A DNA stretch of 64,000 bases, taken from NCBI RefSeq assembly GCF_000739815.1, contig NZ_BBJJ01000001.1, forward strand, positions 372,001 to 436,000, written 5' to 3'. This stretch comes from Paraburkholderia mimosarum LMG 23256 = NBRC 106338. Lineage in GTDB: Bacteria > Pseudomonadota > Gammaproteobacteria > Burkholderiales > Burkholderiaceae. The position numbers and the translations under genes were made by a program. The first letter of the stretch is position 1. Each line of letters opens with the position of its first letter. Of this stretch, positions 1 through 9,038 are shown one piece after another. Below the pieces are notes generated by a model, which saw nothing but the letters and a program-made list of their open reading frames with translations, made no database searches and was not told the origin of the DNA.

Positions 1-1
1 A

Positions 2-70
2 TCGACTTACCGCAACCAGGGCAACAGCAACGGCATGGGGACAACGACGCAGCCGCGCACCTCGCCGTAA
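2..70 (+). CDS. Possible 3' end of an upstream gene (partial)
   Basis: One frame open from the window edge reads a short tail rich in Asn, Gly, Thr and Gln (it contains NQGNSNGMG) and stops with TAA at 68-70. This composition resembles the tails of small secreted Burkholderia proteins such as the one at 11147. Only 22 codons are visible, so the call rests on composition alone. Positions 71-181 hold no other gene and lead into the ribosome binding site of the next gene. Confidence 0.3.
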   Translation, partial: STYRNQGNSNGMGTTTQPRTSP

Positions 71-181
71 CGTATCGCCGGAGGCTTGCTGAAACAGGGA
101 CGCTGCGGTGGCGGGACAGACAGGGAATCGTTCTGCCTCGCGCGCCGCTGCGTCCCGCACCACCGATGAGGAGCAGATGCA

Positions 182-739
182 ATGACCAGCGAGATGAAGA
201 AGTGCCGCGTCGCTATCCTGGCGGTCGACGGTTTCGAAGAGGCGGAGTTGACCGAGCCTCAGCGCGCGTTGAAAGAAGCAGGCATGGAAGTCGACGTGAT
301 TTCCGGGCAGACCGGTCAAATCCAGGGCTTCCGGCACGTCGACATCGGCGACAAAGTCAACGTCGACCGCACGTTCGCCGATGCGAGAGCCGACGAATAC
401 GACGCTGTCGTGCTTCCGGGCGGCGTGGTGAACTCCGACGCGATTCGCCTCATTCCCGAGGCGCAGTCTTTCGTGAAGCAGGCCAACGCGTCGAACAAGC
501 TCATCGCGATCATTTGCCACGGTAGCTGGCTGCCCATTTCGGCGGGCATCGTTCGCGGACACACGATGACGAGTTGGCCGACGCTGCAGGACGATCTCCG
601 CAACGCGGGCGCGACCTGGGTCGATCAGCGGGTCGTGCGCGACGGCAATTTCATTACCAGCCGGAAACCCGACGACCTGGCCGCTTTCAACGCCGAGCTG
701 ATCTCGGGACTGCGCGAAGAAGCGCGTCCGGCCGTGTAG
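182..739 (+). CDS. DJ-1/PfpI family protein (type 1 glutamine amidotransferase-like)
   Basis: This 185-residue protein spans one PfpI/DJ-1 domain. The nucleophile elbow is IICHGSW, with Cys112 followed by His113, and an acidic residue at Glu19/20 (GFEEAEL) completes the usual site. The PGG loop near residue 80 is also typical. Family members act as intracellular proteases, deglycases or general stress proteins, and this copy is closest in layout to bacterial stress-induced PfpI proteins. An AGGAG-type ribosome binding site lies about 10 bases before the ATG. It sits alone upstream of a sensor kinase on the same strand. The exact substrate cannot be told from sequence. Confidence 0.9.
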   Translation: MTSEMKKCRVAILAVDGFEEAELTEPQRALKEAGMEVDVISGQTGQIQGFRHVDIGDKVNVDRTFADARADEYDAVVLPGGVVNSDAIRLIPEAQSFVKQANASNKLIAIICHGSWLPISAGIVRGHTMTSWPTLQDDLRNAGATWVDQRVVRDGNFITSRKPDDLAAFNAELISGLREEARPAV

Positions 740-917
740 CGGTCGTCGAAGGGCACTGATCCATTGATTGGGCGCGCGGGCGCTGTACGGGGATCGGCGC
801 CCAGGCCTTCTTGTCTGACGTATTCGACGTCCTCCGTCTAGTTCCCGGGTGCGGGACTTGCGCAGCGCTATCCCTGCGGTCAGGGTTTCTTGCCGATTTC
901 GGTGCACGGAGGCGACA

Positions 918-2921
918 GTGGGAGAAGGGCCATCGCGGGTCGGCTCCCTCGTTGCCGATCATCTTGCGCGACACCGTTCTGCAATCTTGCGCCGCTGGCT
1001 GCGCAAGGTCAGCCGGCATCTGCGTCTCAGGCAGCGCAACCGCAATGCGGCGGTGGGACTCATCAACCAGCTCCCGTTGCTATTCGACGAGCTGCGCGCG
1101 GTCCTGACCGGCAGCCCGGCAGCCGACTGCATCACCGGCGAAGCCTTGCACGACGCGCGCCTGCACGCTCGCGAACGCTGGCGTCAGGGTTTTGCACTCG
1201 ATGAGCTCTATCTCGAACTCGATCTGTTGCAGCGTTGCATTCAGGCCAGCCTGCGCGCTTACTTTGCCAGTGGGCTTTCGCGTGAAGGGCAGACCGAGAT
1301 CCACGAGTGCGTCGAGGAGTTCTTCAGCGCCGCGATCCGGGACGCCATCGCGCAGTTCCAGACCCAGCAGGACCGGCGGGTCAACGACGCCTTGCGCGAT
1401 CGCGATCGCGCGCTCGCGGCGCAGCAAAGAAGCGAGGAACGCTTGCGCATGGCCGCCGATGCCGCGGGCCTGGGCATTTTCGAGTGGGATCCGACGACGG
1501 ACACGGCCGTCTGGGAGAACGACCGGATGTACGAGATCACCGGTCAGCCGCGCGAGCACGGTCCCTTGTCCGCCGATGCATTTCTGTCCGCCGTCGAATC
1601 GCCGGAGGAGGCGGAGCACCTGAGAACGCTGCTGGCGGATCGGCCGTCGGCCGAGGTCCACGCTGCCGCCGGCTTCAAGAAGATACAGTCCGGCGAGCAT
1701 TGCGTCGTCGAGATTTCAGGGCGGTTCATGCCGGATTCGAGCGGGCAGCGGCAAGTGCTCGTCGGCATCCTCTCGGACATCACGCGGCGCGCCGAGGCCG
1801 AGAATGCGCTGCGCGAAGCGGACCGGCGCAAGGACGCCTTTCTCGCGACGCTTGCGCACGAACTCCGAAATCCGCTCGCACCCATTCTGAACGCCGCCTA
1901 CCTGATGCGCCACTCCGTGGGCTCGCCGAGCCAGCGCAGCTGGCTGCAGGGCTTGATCGAGCGCCATGCGAAACATCTGGCTCATCTGCTCGACGACCTG
2001 CTCGATCTCGCGCGCGTGGCGGCGGGCAAGGTCCGCCTGAAGAAGGAGGTGTTCGACGTGCGCCGTGCCGTCGAGAGCGCGATCGAAATGACGGCCCCCG
2101 CCGCGCTCGAGCGTGGACATCGGCTCGAGGTCCATGGCATGACGGGCGCGCCGCTGCTCGTGAGCGGCGACGCCACGCGCATCGCCCAGGTGGTCTCGAA
2201 TCTCCTCGACAATGCCGTCAAATACACGCGCGAAGGCGGACATATTCAAGTGAGCGTGGAGCGCACGCCGCGACACGTTTCCATTGCGGTGCAGGACGAC
2301 GGCATGGGTATGGATCCGGCCATCATTCCTTCGATGTTCGAAATGTTCGAGCAGGCGCCCGAGGCGAGCCAGGGCGAAAAGAAGGGGCTGGGTATCGGAC
2401 TGTCCGTCGCACGCTCCCTGATTGCCATGCATGGCGGTACCATCACGGCGAGCAGCGAGGGTCCGGGGCGAGGCAGCCGCTTCACGATCGAATTGCCCCT
2501 TTGCAACGGCGCGAGCGACTTGCCACAGGAAGACGCGCTCCGCGAGGTGACGGCCCCGATATCGCGGCGGGTGCTCGTCGTGGACGACAATCATGATGCA
2601 GCGGCATCTCTTGCACTGATACTTCGCGGGAACGAAGTGCGGGTCGCCGGGACCGGCGCACAGGCCTTGCAGATTGCGGCGGAATTTCGTCCGGAGATCG
2701 TCTTCATGGACCTCGGCTTGCCCGACATGTCCGGCCTCGATGTCGCCGCCCAGATGGCCAATCAGGCGGGCGCGAACGCTCCGATTCTCGTTGCCTTGAC
2801 CGGCTATGGTCAACCCGAGGACAGGGCGCGCACGCGCGCGGCGGGCTTCGACCATCACTTCGTCAAGCCGGCGCCCATCGAGGAACTGTTGCGCATCGTC
2901 GAGAATCCGCACGGCGAGTAG
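918..2921 (+). CDS. Hybrid sensor histidine kinase/response regulator with PAS domain (soluble)
   Basis: The start is set at GTG 918 because GGAGG lies at 908-912; the frame is open further upstream without such a site. The 667-residue protein has no membrane segment. Residues about 10-150 form an all-helical region resembling RsbRD-type N-terminal domains. A PAS domain follows at about 170-290. Next come a HisKA domain with phospho-acceptor His314 in AHELRNPL, an HATPase domain with N- and G-box motifs (DNAVKY, GLGIGL), and a C-terminal receiver with phospho-acceptor Asp598 (MDLGLPDMSG). It therefore senses a cytoplasmic signal and can autophosphorylate and pass phosphate internally. No partner regulator is adjacent, so the output is unknown. 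Confidence 0.92.
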   Translation: MGEGPSRVGSLVADHLARHRSAILRRWLRKVSRHLRLRQRNRNAAVGLINQLPLLFDELRAVLTGSPAADCITGEALHDARLHARERWRQGFALDELYLELDLLQRCIQASLRAYFASGLSREGQTEIHECVEEFFSAAIRDAIAQFQTQQDRRVNDALRDRDRALAAQQRSEERLRMAADAAGLGIFEWDPTTDTAVWENDRMYEITGQPREHGPLSADAFLSAVESPEEAEHLRTLLADRPSAEVHAAAGFKKIQSGEHCVVEISGRFMPDSSGQRQVLVGILSDITRRAEAENALREADRRKDAFLATLAHELRNPLAPILNAAYLMRHSVGSPSQRSWLQGLIERHAKHLAHLLDDLLDLARVAAGKVRLKKEVFDVRRAVESAIEMTAPAALERGHRLEVHGMTGAPLLVSGDATRIAQVVSNLLDNAVKYTREGGHIQVSVERTPRHVSIAVQDDGMGMDPAIIPSMFEMFEQAPEASQGEKKGLGIGLSVARSLIAMHGGTITASSEGPGRGSRFTIELPLCNGASDLPQEDALREVTAPISRRVLVVDDNHDAAASLALILRGNEVRVAGTGAQALQIAAEFRPEIVFMDLGLPDMSGLDVAAQMANQAGANAPILVALTGYGQPEDRARTRAAGFDHHFVKPAPIEELLRIVENPHGE

Positions 2922-3046
2922 CGTGCGGTGCTCGCGCGTCGTCCAGGCGTCATCGAAGCGTGATCGCTCGCAGCCTTGGGCATGCACCGTGCTCGCGCGT
3001 GCCCAGGGAATCTCGTGAAGTGGCATCCGATGGCGGGCAGACTCGA

Positions 3047-4057
3047 ATGCAAACGCAAACCCGGATTGTCGTGGTGACGGGCGCCGGTGCCGGTGTGGGC
3101 CGCGCTGTAGCCGAAGAATTCGCGCGTGCGGGTTATGACGTGGCGATGCTCTCGCGCGAGCCCGGTCGCCTCGCGCGCGCGGCCGCACAATTGAGCGGTT
3201 ACGGCGTGCGCGTGCTCGCGATCCCGACCGACGTCGCCGACGCGCAGGCCGTCGAGGCCGCGGCGGCGCGCGTGGAAAGCGAACTCGGTGCGATCGGCGT
3301 CTGGGTGAATGTTGCGATGGCAACGGTATTCGCGCCCGTTTCCGCGCTCGACGCGCGCGACGTGGAGCGGGCCACGCAAGTCACGTATCTCGGCCAGGTC
3401 TATGGGACGATGGCGGCGCTACGACGCATGCGCGCACGCAACTGCGGCACGATCGTCAATGTGGGGTCCGCGCTGGCCTCCCGTGCGGTGCCGCTGCAAT
3501 CGGCGTACTGCGGCGCGAAATTCGCCGTGCGAGGGTTCACCGATGCACTGCGCTCGGAGATCCTGCACGACGGTCTCGACATTCATCTTTCGCTCATCGA
3601 TCTGCCTGCCATGAACACGCCGCAGTTCCAGTGGGCGGCCAACCGCACGGGAAAACGCGCGCGTCCCATCGCACCCGTTTTCCAGCCCGAAGTGGCCGCG
3701 CGCGCGATCCGCTTTGCCGCCGAGCATCGCCGGCGCACGCTGTGGCTCGGCTGGCCCACGGCGCGCGCGATTGTGGCGGACCTGCTCGCGCCGGGCCTGG
3801 TCGACCGCTATCTGGCGAAGGCCGGCTACCGCGGGCAGTTGAGCGACGAGCCGCGCGCCGACGATGCACCCGATAACCTCTACGCGCCGGTGCCGGGCGA
3901 CTTCGGCGCGCACGGGCGCTTCGACGACGAAGCCCGTACCACGGGCGCGCCGCTTTTCACGGAGCGCCACGTGCAGGCGCTCAAGGGCGGAATGGCACTC
4001 GCCTTGATCGGTGCGGCCCTGATGTACGCGCGCCTCGTCAGACGGCTTGGTTCGTGA
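3047..4057 (+). CDS. SDR family oxidoreductase with C-terminal hydrophobic tail
   Basis: The protein has 336 residues from ATG 3047, chosen because the Rossmann strand begins directly after it; upstream codons have no homologous look. The nucleotide-binding motif TGAGAGVG is at residues 10-17, and the catalytic YxxxK is Tyr154-Cys-Gly-Ala-Lys158 with a preceding Ser. The usual NNAG motif is altered to NVAM. Beyond the SDR fold, about 90 extra residues end in a single hydrophobic segment (MALALIGAALMYA) followed by basic residues, suggesting a membrane-anchored tail. Substrate unknown. This long SDR type often occurs in stress clusters like this one. Confidence 0.9.
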   Translation: MQTQTRIVVVTGAGAGVGRAVAEEFARAGYDVAMLSREPGRLARAAAQLSGYGVRVLAIPTDVADAQAVEAAAARVESELGAIGVWVNVAMATVFAPVSALDARDVERATQVTYLGQVYGTMAALRRMRARNCGTIVNVGSALASRAVPLQSAYCGAKFAVRGFTDALRSEILHDGLDIHLSLIDLPAMNTPQFQWAANRTGKRARPIAPVFQPEVAARAIRFAAEHRRRTLWLGWPTARAIVADLLAPGLVDRYLAKAGYRGQLSDEPRADDAPDNLYAPVPGDFGAHGRFDDEARTTGAPLFTERHVQALKGGMALALIGAALMYARLVRRLGS

Positions 4058-4286
4058 GAACGCGAGCCCTGCCGGGTTTGTAGCGATTACGCGTAATGCC
4101 TGGAACGCCTTTTTCGCGGCGCGGTTCACCTGAGTACGCGCCGCGCGTGGCCTGCGTGGGCGCGCGGGCCGCGCCGCAGGGCACGCTCTTTGCGTGACCC
4201 TGGTCATGCAAAGCGTGAGTCCACGCGATCTGGCGAGGAAGGTTTGCAGCCAGCCGTACTGTTCCACGAACTTTCGGGAGCCGATG

Positions 4287-4448
4287 ATGCTTTATTATGC
4301 GATCGTCTTTTTCGTCATTGCCGTGATCGCGGCTATTTTCGGTTTTGGCGGTATTGCTGCTGGAGCCGCGAGCATAGCCAAGATTCTGTTCATTGTGTTC
4401 GTCATCCTCTTCATTGGTAGTTTGCTGTTCGGCGCGTTGCGGCGCTAA
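4287..4448 (+). CDS. DUF1328 small membrane protein
   Basis: A 53-residue, almost wholly hydrophobic protein with two membrane segments separated by the glycine-rich turn [11 protein letters not shown], which is the DUF1328 signature. The ATG at 4287 is preferred over the one at 4284 because GGGAG (4276-4280) is then six bases away. Proteins of this family are found next to stress genes in many proteobacteria; their biochemical role is not known. The 228 bases before it contain no other convincing gene and probably hold the promoter. Confidence 0.88.
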   Translation: MLYYAIVFFVIAVIAAIFGFGGIAAGAASIAKILFIVFVILFIGSLLFGALRR

Positions 4449-4478
4449 GCCAGTTTCCTCTGGCATGCATAGAAGAAA

Positions 4479-5276
4479 ATGGCGCCGATGACGTTCGCAG
4501 ACGGCGCCCAGGAAGCAGCGGTTGCGGAGGGTTCGCGCGCACCGGAGAACGGGCGCGCGAACGCCGCTGCGCCGCTGGGCTTCGTCAGCTGGAACATCCA
4601 TGGTGCGGTGGGCACCGACCGCATGTGCGCGCCTGAGCGCATCGCCCGTGTGCTTCAGGAGATCGACGCCGACGTGGTCGCGCTCCAGGAGGTGCCGCTC
4701 GGCGGCACGTCGTCGGCCGCCTCGTCCAACGTGCTCGCCGCCCTGAGCGACGCCACCGGTTTGCAGGCCGTGGCTGGCCCGACGCTCGACACGCCCATGC
4801 GCCGTTTCGGCAACGCCGTGCTCACCCGCTGGCCGATCGCGGAGACGCGTACGCTCGATCTTTCGTTCGGCCGCCGCGAACCGCGCGGCGCGCTCGACGT
4901 GGACATCCTCCTGCCGGGCGAGACGCTGCGGGTGGTCGCAACGCATCTCGGGCTCGGCATGTCGGAGAGGCGCGCGCAGATCGCGCAACTCGTGGCGGCC
5001 TTCGACCGGCCCGGGCTGCCGGTGATACTCGCCGGCGACATCAACGAATGGCTGCTCTGGCGTCGCGCGCTGCGCATGCTCACGGCGCATTTTCGGGCCG
5101 CGCCCGCGCCCGCCACGTTCCCTTCCCGCTTGCCCCTCTTCGCGCTCGACCGCGTCTGGATGCACCCGGCGAGCAGACTCACGAGCGTGCGTGCCTGGCG
5201 CTATGGCGAAGCGCGCATCGCCTCCGATCATCTCCCGCTCGTGGCGCGCATCGAGCCTCGCGAGGCCGAGGGATAG
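4479..5276 (+). CDS. Endonuclease/exonuclease/phosphatase family protein
   Basis: The 265-residue protein carries the ordered motifs of the EEP fold: SWNIHGA near residue 30, VALQEVP near 65, a central AxxLGL segment, GDINEW near 185 and the C-terminal SDHLPLV. These supply the metal-binding Asn, Glu, Asp and the catalytic His. No signal peptide is evident. The first ~25 residues are low-complexity Ala/Glu-rich, so the true start could be slightly downstream. Members range from DNA repair nucleases to lipid and nucleotide phosphodiesterases, so the substrate is open. It follows DUF1328 by 30 bases and may be co-transcribed. Confidence 0.87.
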   Translation: MAPMTFADGAQEAAVAEGSRAPENGRANAAAPLGFVSWNIHGAVGTDRMCAPERIARVLQEIDADVVALQEVPLGGTSSAASSNVLAALSDATGLQAVAGPTLDTPMRRFGNAVLTRWPIAETRTLDLSFGRREPRGALDVDILLPGETLRVVATHLGLGMSERRAQIAQLVAAFDRPGLPVILAGDINEWLLWRRALRMLTAHFRAAPAPATFPSRLPLFALDRVWMHPASRLTSVRAWRYGEARIASDHLPLVARIEPREAEG

Positions 5277-5348
5277 CGGGAGTCGCACGCTATCGCGATC
5301 GGCGCCCCGCAGCGGCGCGAATGCCGCCCACGCGGTGGGCGATGGCGC

Positions 5349-5744
5349 TCAGTGGGAGGGCTTGCCGACCTGCAGCAGGTTCGTGACCGACGTCACGCCG
5401 TCGAGATGCTGAACGACGCTGCCCGCGCGATCGCGCTGTGCCGCGTCCGCCACCGTGCCGGTGAGCGTGACCGTTGCGCGATCCGTCGTGACGTGCACGT
5501 CATTCGATTCCAGACCGTCCGTGCTGGCCAGTGCGGCTTTCGCGCGTGCGGTGATGATGGTGTCGCTCGTATTGGTGCCGGCCGACGGGGCGGCGGAAGT
5601 GAGCCCGTGAGGAGGCGGCACGCCCGGACGGTTGGCGCCGGACGGGGCGCCGGTGCCGGATTGGGCCAGCGCGGCGCCGCAGGTTAGCGCGAGGGCGACG
5701 CCCAGTCCCGTGCTGCCCAGATTGCGTGAAGACCGCTTGCGCAT
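5349..5744 (-). CDS. Secreted BON domain protein
   Basis: The 131-residue product begins with a clear signal peptide (hydrophobic core LGVALALTCGAALAQ, cleavage after AQ), then a Pro/Gly/Ala-rich linker of about 40 residues. One BON domain occupies the C-terminal half: DTIITARAKAAL, a central VHVTTDRATVTLTGTV strand pair and the final SVTNLLQV. BON domains bind phospholipid membranes in OsmY-type periplasmic stress proteins. That function is inferred from the family. The gene lies 44 bases downstream of the general stress protein gene on the same strand and could share its transcript. Confidence 0.9.
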   Translation of the reverse strand: MRKRSSRNLGSTGLGVALALTCGAALAQSGTGAPSGANRPGVPPPHGLTSAAPSAGTNTSDTIITARAKAALASTDGLESNDVHVTTDRATVTLTGTVADAAQRDRAGSVVQHLDGVTSVTNLLQVGKPSH

Positions 5745-5787
5745 CTGCGCCTCCTCGTCGAGTTGTCGAATGCCGGCCAGGCGAGCG

Positions 5788-6966
5788 TCAGTGGCCGATC
5801 ACGCGTTCCCAGCCGTGACGCACGGCAGCCTTGAAGCGCTCCCACCCGCTTGCCGGATAGCGCGACTCCCAGTCCTCGCGCGCGCTCGGCTCGACCTGTT
5901 GCCAGTCGTAGCCGCGATAGCGTTCGTCCTGGCCGAGTTCCGCCCCGTGCGTGTAGGCCCGCCGATACTCGTCGTAGGACGCGCCCGTGTTCGCGTAGTG
6001 AGCGTTATAGTCCCTGCGGAACTCGCTTTCGTAAGGGTCGTCGTCCAACGGAGTCCCCATGAGGGGATCGCCCACGCGCTCCCTGCTCATGCTCTGATTC
6101 GGGCCGTTGTCCGGGCTGCGATTGAGGCTGCTGTTCAGGCCGCTATCCGAACTCGAGCCGCCATTTGGGCCGCTGCCTGGCGCGCTGCTTTGGCCGGCAT
6201 TTCTGCCGGTATTCAGGCCGCTATTCGGGCCGGAATTCGAGCCGGAATTCGAGCCGGCCTTCGGCCCGCGATCTGTGCCGCGATTCGTGCCGTAATCCGG
6301 GCCCCTGCCGAGGCGGCTTTCGGCACCTTCCGCAGATCCGCGCTCTTGGGTTTGCTTCGTCGTGACCTGTTGCATTCCGCCGACCGTTCTTGGGCCGCCG
6401 GAGGCAAAGCGGGTACTGTGCATACCGCTTTCGCCGGTGGCGGAAGCGCCGCCCATAGATGCCCTGGACGCCGTGGACGGGGCTGACGGCGCTTCGTACT
6501 GGCTTGCGTCGTCGCGCTCTCCCGGGTGGCTGCGCTGCTGGCCGTGCTCAGGCATGCCGGTTCTCGTCGACGCATGCCGCCATGCGTTCGCGCGCTCATC
6601 GATGTCGGCTGCGCCTGCACGGCGCATCACCTCGACGGCCATATCGACTTCCGTCTCGGACACGTCCGCGCAGACCAGCGTTCCCCCGCGGCGAACGAAT
6701 TCGCGGTAGTCCTCCGTCTCGGGCGGATACTCGCCGGTCGGGAAGAGCCGCCCGAACAACTGCTCCAACTGGTCGAATACCGGCTTGTGATGACGCGTGT
6801 CGCCACCGCCTGGCGTGTAGACACGCGGTCCCTTTCCGTTCGGGGTCTCAACCGACGCCGAATACACGGCAATATTTGCCTGCGCCATGCCAGCATCGCC
6901 CAATGCCCGTTGCGCCGAACGCGCATCCGCGTAGCTGTCGAATACGCCCAACACGCTCTGTCTCAT
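5788..6966 (-). CDS. General stress-type protein with Gly/Asn/Ser repeat region
   Basis: The ATG at 6966 is preceded by AAGGAG and starts the conserved block MRQSVLGVFDSYADARSA, so the 43 upstream in-frame codons are excluded. The 392-residue protein has three parts. An N-terminal ~110-residue domain resembles general stress protein 17M-type domains (GVFDSYADAR, later RRGGTLVCADV). A central low-complexity stretch of about 130 residues is dominated by G/N/S/P repeats (GPNSGLN, GSNSGSN). A C-terminal acidic, Tyr-rich segment (SYDEYRRAYTHG, then SGWERFKAAVRHGWERV) ends it. No signal peptide is seen. The repeat region is encoded by a 12-base period (6229-6264). Function unknown; a role in stress or desiccation is inferred from the domain and neighbours. 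Confidence 0.78.
   Translation of the reverse strand: MRQSVLGVFDSYADARSAQRALGDAGMAQANIAVYSASVETPNGKGPRVYTPGGGDTRHHKPVFDQLEQLFGRLFPTGEYPPETEDYREFVRRGGTLVCADVSETEVDMAVEVMRRAGAADIDERANAWRHASTRTGMPEHGQQRSHPGERDDASQYEAPSAPSTASRASMGGASATGESGMHSTRFASGGPRTVGGMQQVTTKQTQERGSAEGAESRLGRGPDYGTNRGTDRGPKAGSNSGSNSGPNSGLNTGRNAGQSSAPGSGPNGGSSSDSGLNSSLNRSPDNGPNQSMSRERVGDPLMGTPLDDDPYESEFRRDYNAHYANTGASYDEYRRAYTHGAELGQDERYRGYDWQQVEPSAREDWESRYPASGWERFKAAVRHGWERVIGH
6229..6264. repeat. 12-base tandem repeat inside the stress protein gene
   Basis: Two exact copies of GCCGGAATTCGA (6229-6240 and 6241-6252) and one diverged copy (6253-6264) encode alternating Gly/Ser/Asn residues on the minus strand. Related, less regular units extend on both sides, about 6110-6300. 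Such units can expand or contract by slippage in multiples of three without breaking the frame. Confidence 0.85.
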
Positions 6967-7111
6967 GAGTGTCTCCTTCCGCAATTGCCGCGCCGCAGCG
7001 CCGCGGCGCCGTACCTGGCCGATGGCGCAACGAGCATGCCCAATCACGCCGTTCACGCGGGCACGCGCGTTGCGTAGCGATGCACGTGCTAACAAACTCT
7101 ACGGAGGCATC

Positions 7112-7267
7112 ATGCTCGGCACAGTGCTTCTCGTCGTCCTGATCTTGCTGCTGGTGGGGGCGTTCCCCGCATGGCCGCATAGCCGCTCATGGGGCTATGC
7201 GCCGTCCGGTGCGCTGGGTGTCGTTCTCATCATCGTGATCGTGCTGCTGGTGATGGGAACGATCTAG
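7112..7267 (+). CDS. DUF3309-like small membrane protein
   Basis: A 51-residue protein: an N-terminal membrane helix (LGTVLLVVLILLLVGAFP), a short loop AWPHSRSWGYAPSG, and a second helix (LGVVLIIVIVLLVMG). This is the DUF3309 layout. The ATG at 7112 follows a strong site, ACGGAGGC at 7101-7108. It is transcribed away from the general stress gene, sharing the intergenic region 6967-7111. No biochemical function is known for the family. Confidence 0.88.
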   Translation: MLGTVLLVVLILLLVGAFPAWPHSRSWGYAPSGALGVVLIIVIVLLVMGTI

Positions 7268-7381
7268 GTGCGCCTCGACCCTGACCGGCTGTCGTTGCGC
7301 AAGCAACGATATGGCGTTGCCGATGCGCGATAAAAATGAGTAACGCACATCACCAGGGGCCTGTCGACGCGAGGTCGCGGA

Positions 7382-8653
7382 TTGAAAAACGGAGATCGCC
7401 CGGCGCATGCGTGGGCCGCGAATATCGGTCCGGGACTTGCGACAATGGGGGCCGACACCGACCCGAGCGGCATCGTCACTTATTCGCTGGCCGGTGCGAT
7501 GTACGGGCTCGACCTGCTGTGGGTATGCTTCCTCTCTTATCCGTCGATGGTCGCGCTTCAGCTGATCGCGACCCGCGTGGCCGCCGTCACCGGAAACGGC
7601 CTCACGGAGAACATGCGGGAGCATTATTCACCGTGGCTGTTCGCGCTTGCCGTCGGACGATTTCTCATTGCGAACACGCTCAACATGGCCGCCGATCTGT
7701 TGGCGATGGGCGCAGCCGGGCAGCTGATCTTTCATGGGCCGATCGCGCTTTTCACCGTGGTGTTTGCCGGTGCGTCGCTTGCGCTCCAGTGGTGGATCCC
7801 GTACGCGCGGTATGCTCGCGTCGTGAAGTGGCTGTGCATCGCCTTGTTCTGCTACGGCGGCGCGCTGCTGCTCGGGGACTTTCAATGGCGCATGGCCGGT
7901 TGGCGCGCGTGGGTGCCGGACATTACGTGGTCCGAAAGTTTCTTTGCGATGTTGCTGGCGGTGCTCGGCACGACTACCAGTCCGTATCTGCTGTTCTCGC
8001 AGGCAGAGCAGGAGGTCGAGGAACGCAAGGGCGACGGCTCCGCGTCGCAGGCGGATGCGTCGCAAGCCGCCGACGACACGCGCCATCTGCGAAGATTGCG
8101 CCATGAGACGCTGATCCGCACGCTGCTGTCCAACGCAACGGGCGCACTGATCCTTTGCGCATCGGCCGCGACGCTGCATGCACAGCACGCGCCGCTCGAT
8201 TCGCTGCAGGACGCCGCGAAGGCCATGGCGCCGCTGGCGCGAGGGCATGCCGCGCAGGTTCTCGGCATCGCCATTCTCGGCACCGCGTTTCTTGCGCTTC
8301 CGCCGCTGGCCGGCTCGGCGGCACATGCCGCGGCGAGTTCGTTCCATTGGACCCGGGGTGAGCAGCGAGACCGGCGGATCGCGGTCGTGCTCGTCGTGCT
8401 CACGGCGGTGAGCGCGGCCATTGCATTGTGCTTTGACGGGTTCGGGGTGACTGCGGTGAGAGCGTGCTACTGGAGCGCGCTCGTCAACGGCATGACGCTG
8501 GCGCCGGTATTAGTGCTGCTCGTGCTGCTGAGCCATCACCGCAAGGCCGTCGGCCAGTTGAAGACGCACTGGTTCGTGCGTGCGTTGAGCTGGCTCGCGG
8601 CCATTGCCACGGGAGCCGCATTGGCGGCCCACGGCGTCATGGAGTTCGTCTAG
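7382..8653 (+). CDS. NRAMP-like divalent metal transporter with altered metal site
   Basis: The start is TTG 7382: the frame has no ATG, a stop lies at 7337-7339, and GAGG is at 7371-7374. The 423-residue protein is an integral membrane protein with about eleven helices. Helix 1 carries ADTDPSGIVTY where classical NRAMP proteins have DPGN. Helix 6 carries TTTSPYLLF followed by SQAEQEVEE where MntH proteins have a Met-Pro-His motif. It therefore belongs to the wider NRAMP superfamily but lacks the methionine and histidine of manganese/iron transporters. Magnesium or another hard cation is possible. The gene stands alone. Confidence 0.85.
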   Translation: MKNGDRPAHAWAANIGPGLATMGADTDPSGIVTYSLAGAMYGLDLLWVCFLSYPSMVALQLIATRVAAVTGNGLTENMREHYSPWLFALAVGRFLIANTLNMAADLLAMGAAGQLIFHGPIALFTVVFAGASLALQWWIPYARYARVVKWLCIALFCYGGALLLGDFQWRMAGWRAWVPDITWSESFFAMLLAVLGTTTSPYLLFSQAEQEVEERKGDGSASQADASQAADDTRHLRRLRHETLIRTLLSNATGALILCASAATLHAQHAPLDSLQDAAKAMAPLARGHAAQVLGIAILGTAFLALPPLAGSAAHAAASSFHWTRGEQRDRRIAVVLVVLTAVSAAIALCFDGFGVTAVRACYWSALVNGMTLAPVLVLLVLLSHHRKAVGQLKTHWFVRALSWLAAIATGAALAAHGVMEFV

Positions 8654-8752
8654 GTGTGCCTCGTTCGACGACGAAATTCCGAGGGTGGCGCCTGGCACGC
8701 ACGACGCGTCGCATTGCGCAGCGCATGAGGCGAGGCGCCACGCCGCCCTGTT

Positions 8753-8956
8753 TTACTCCCGCGTTTCGTCGAGGTCGTCGTCGCTGGCCTTTCGTGCCGC
8801 ATCCTTCACGTCACCCATTTTTTTTCGGGCCTCGCCAGCGCCCTGTTGAAGATCGCCCTTGAGTTCCTGGGACTTGTTCCCAGTCACCTTGCCGGCCACT
8901 TCGTTGGCTTTGCCTTTGACTTTCTCTGCTGTGCCCTTCACATGGTCCTTGTTCAT
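8753..8956 (-). CDS. CsbD family stress protein
   Basis: A 67-residue hydrophilic, lysine-rich protein beginning MNKDHVKGTAEKVKG and continuing with GKANEVAGKVTGNKSQELKG, the diagnostic CsbD repeat pattern. The ATG at 8956 follows AAGGAG. CsbD proteins are abundant, probably disordered proteins made under general stress. It is convergent with the NRAMP gene across a 99-base gap. Confidence 0.93.
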   Translation of the reverse strand: MNKDHVKGTAEKVKGKANEVAGKVTGNKSQELKGDLQQGAGEARKKMGDVKDAARKASDDDLDETRE

Positions 8957-9038
8957 GGTCCTTCTCCTTTTCGAGTGGGCGCAAATAGCGCCAGCGTCCA
9001 TGCGCAACGACCGTTCCCGAAGTGCAGTTCGCGCTGAG

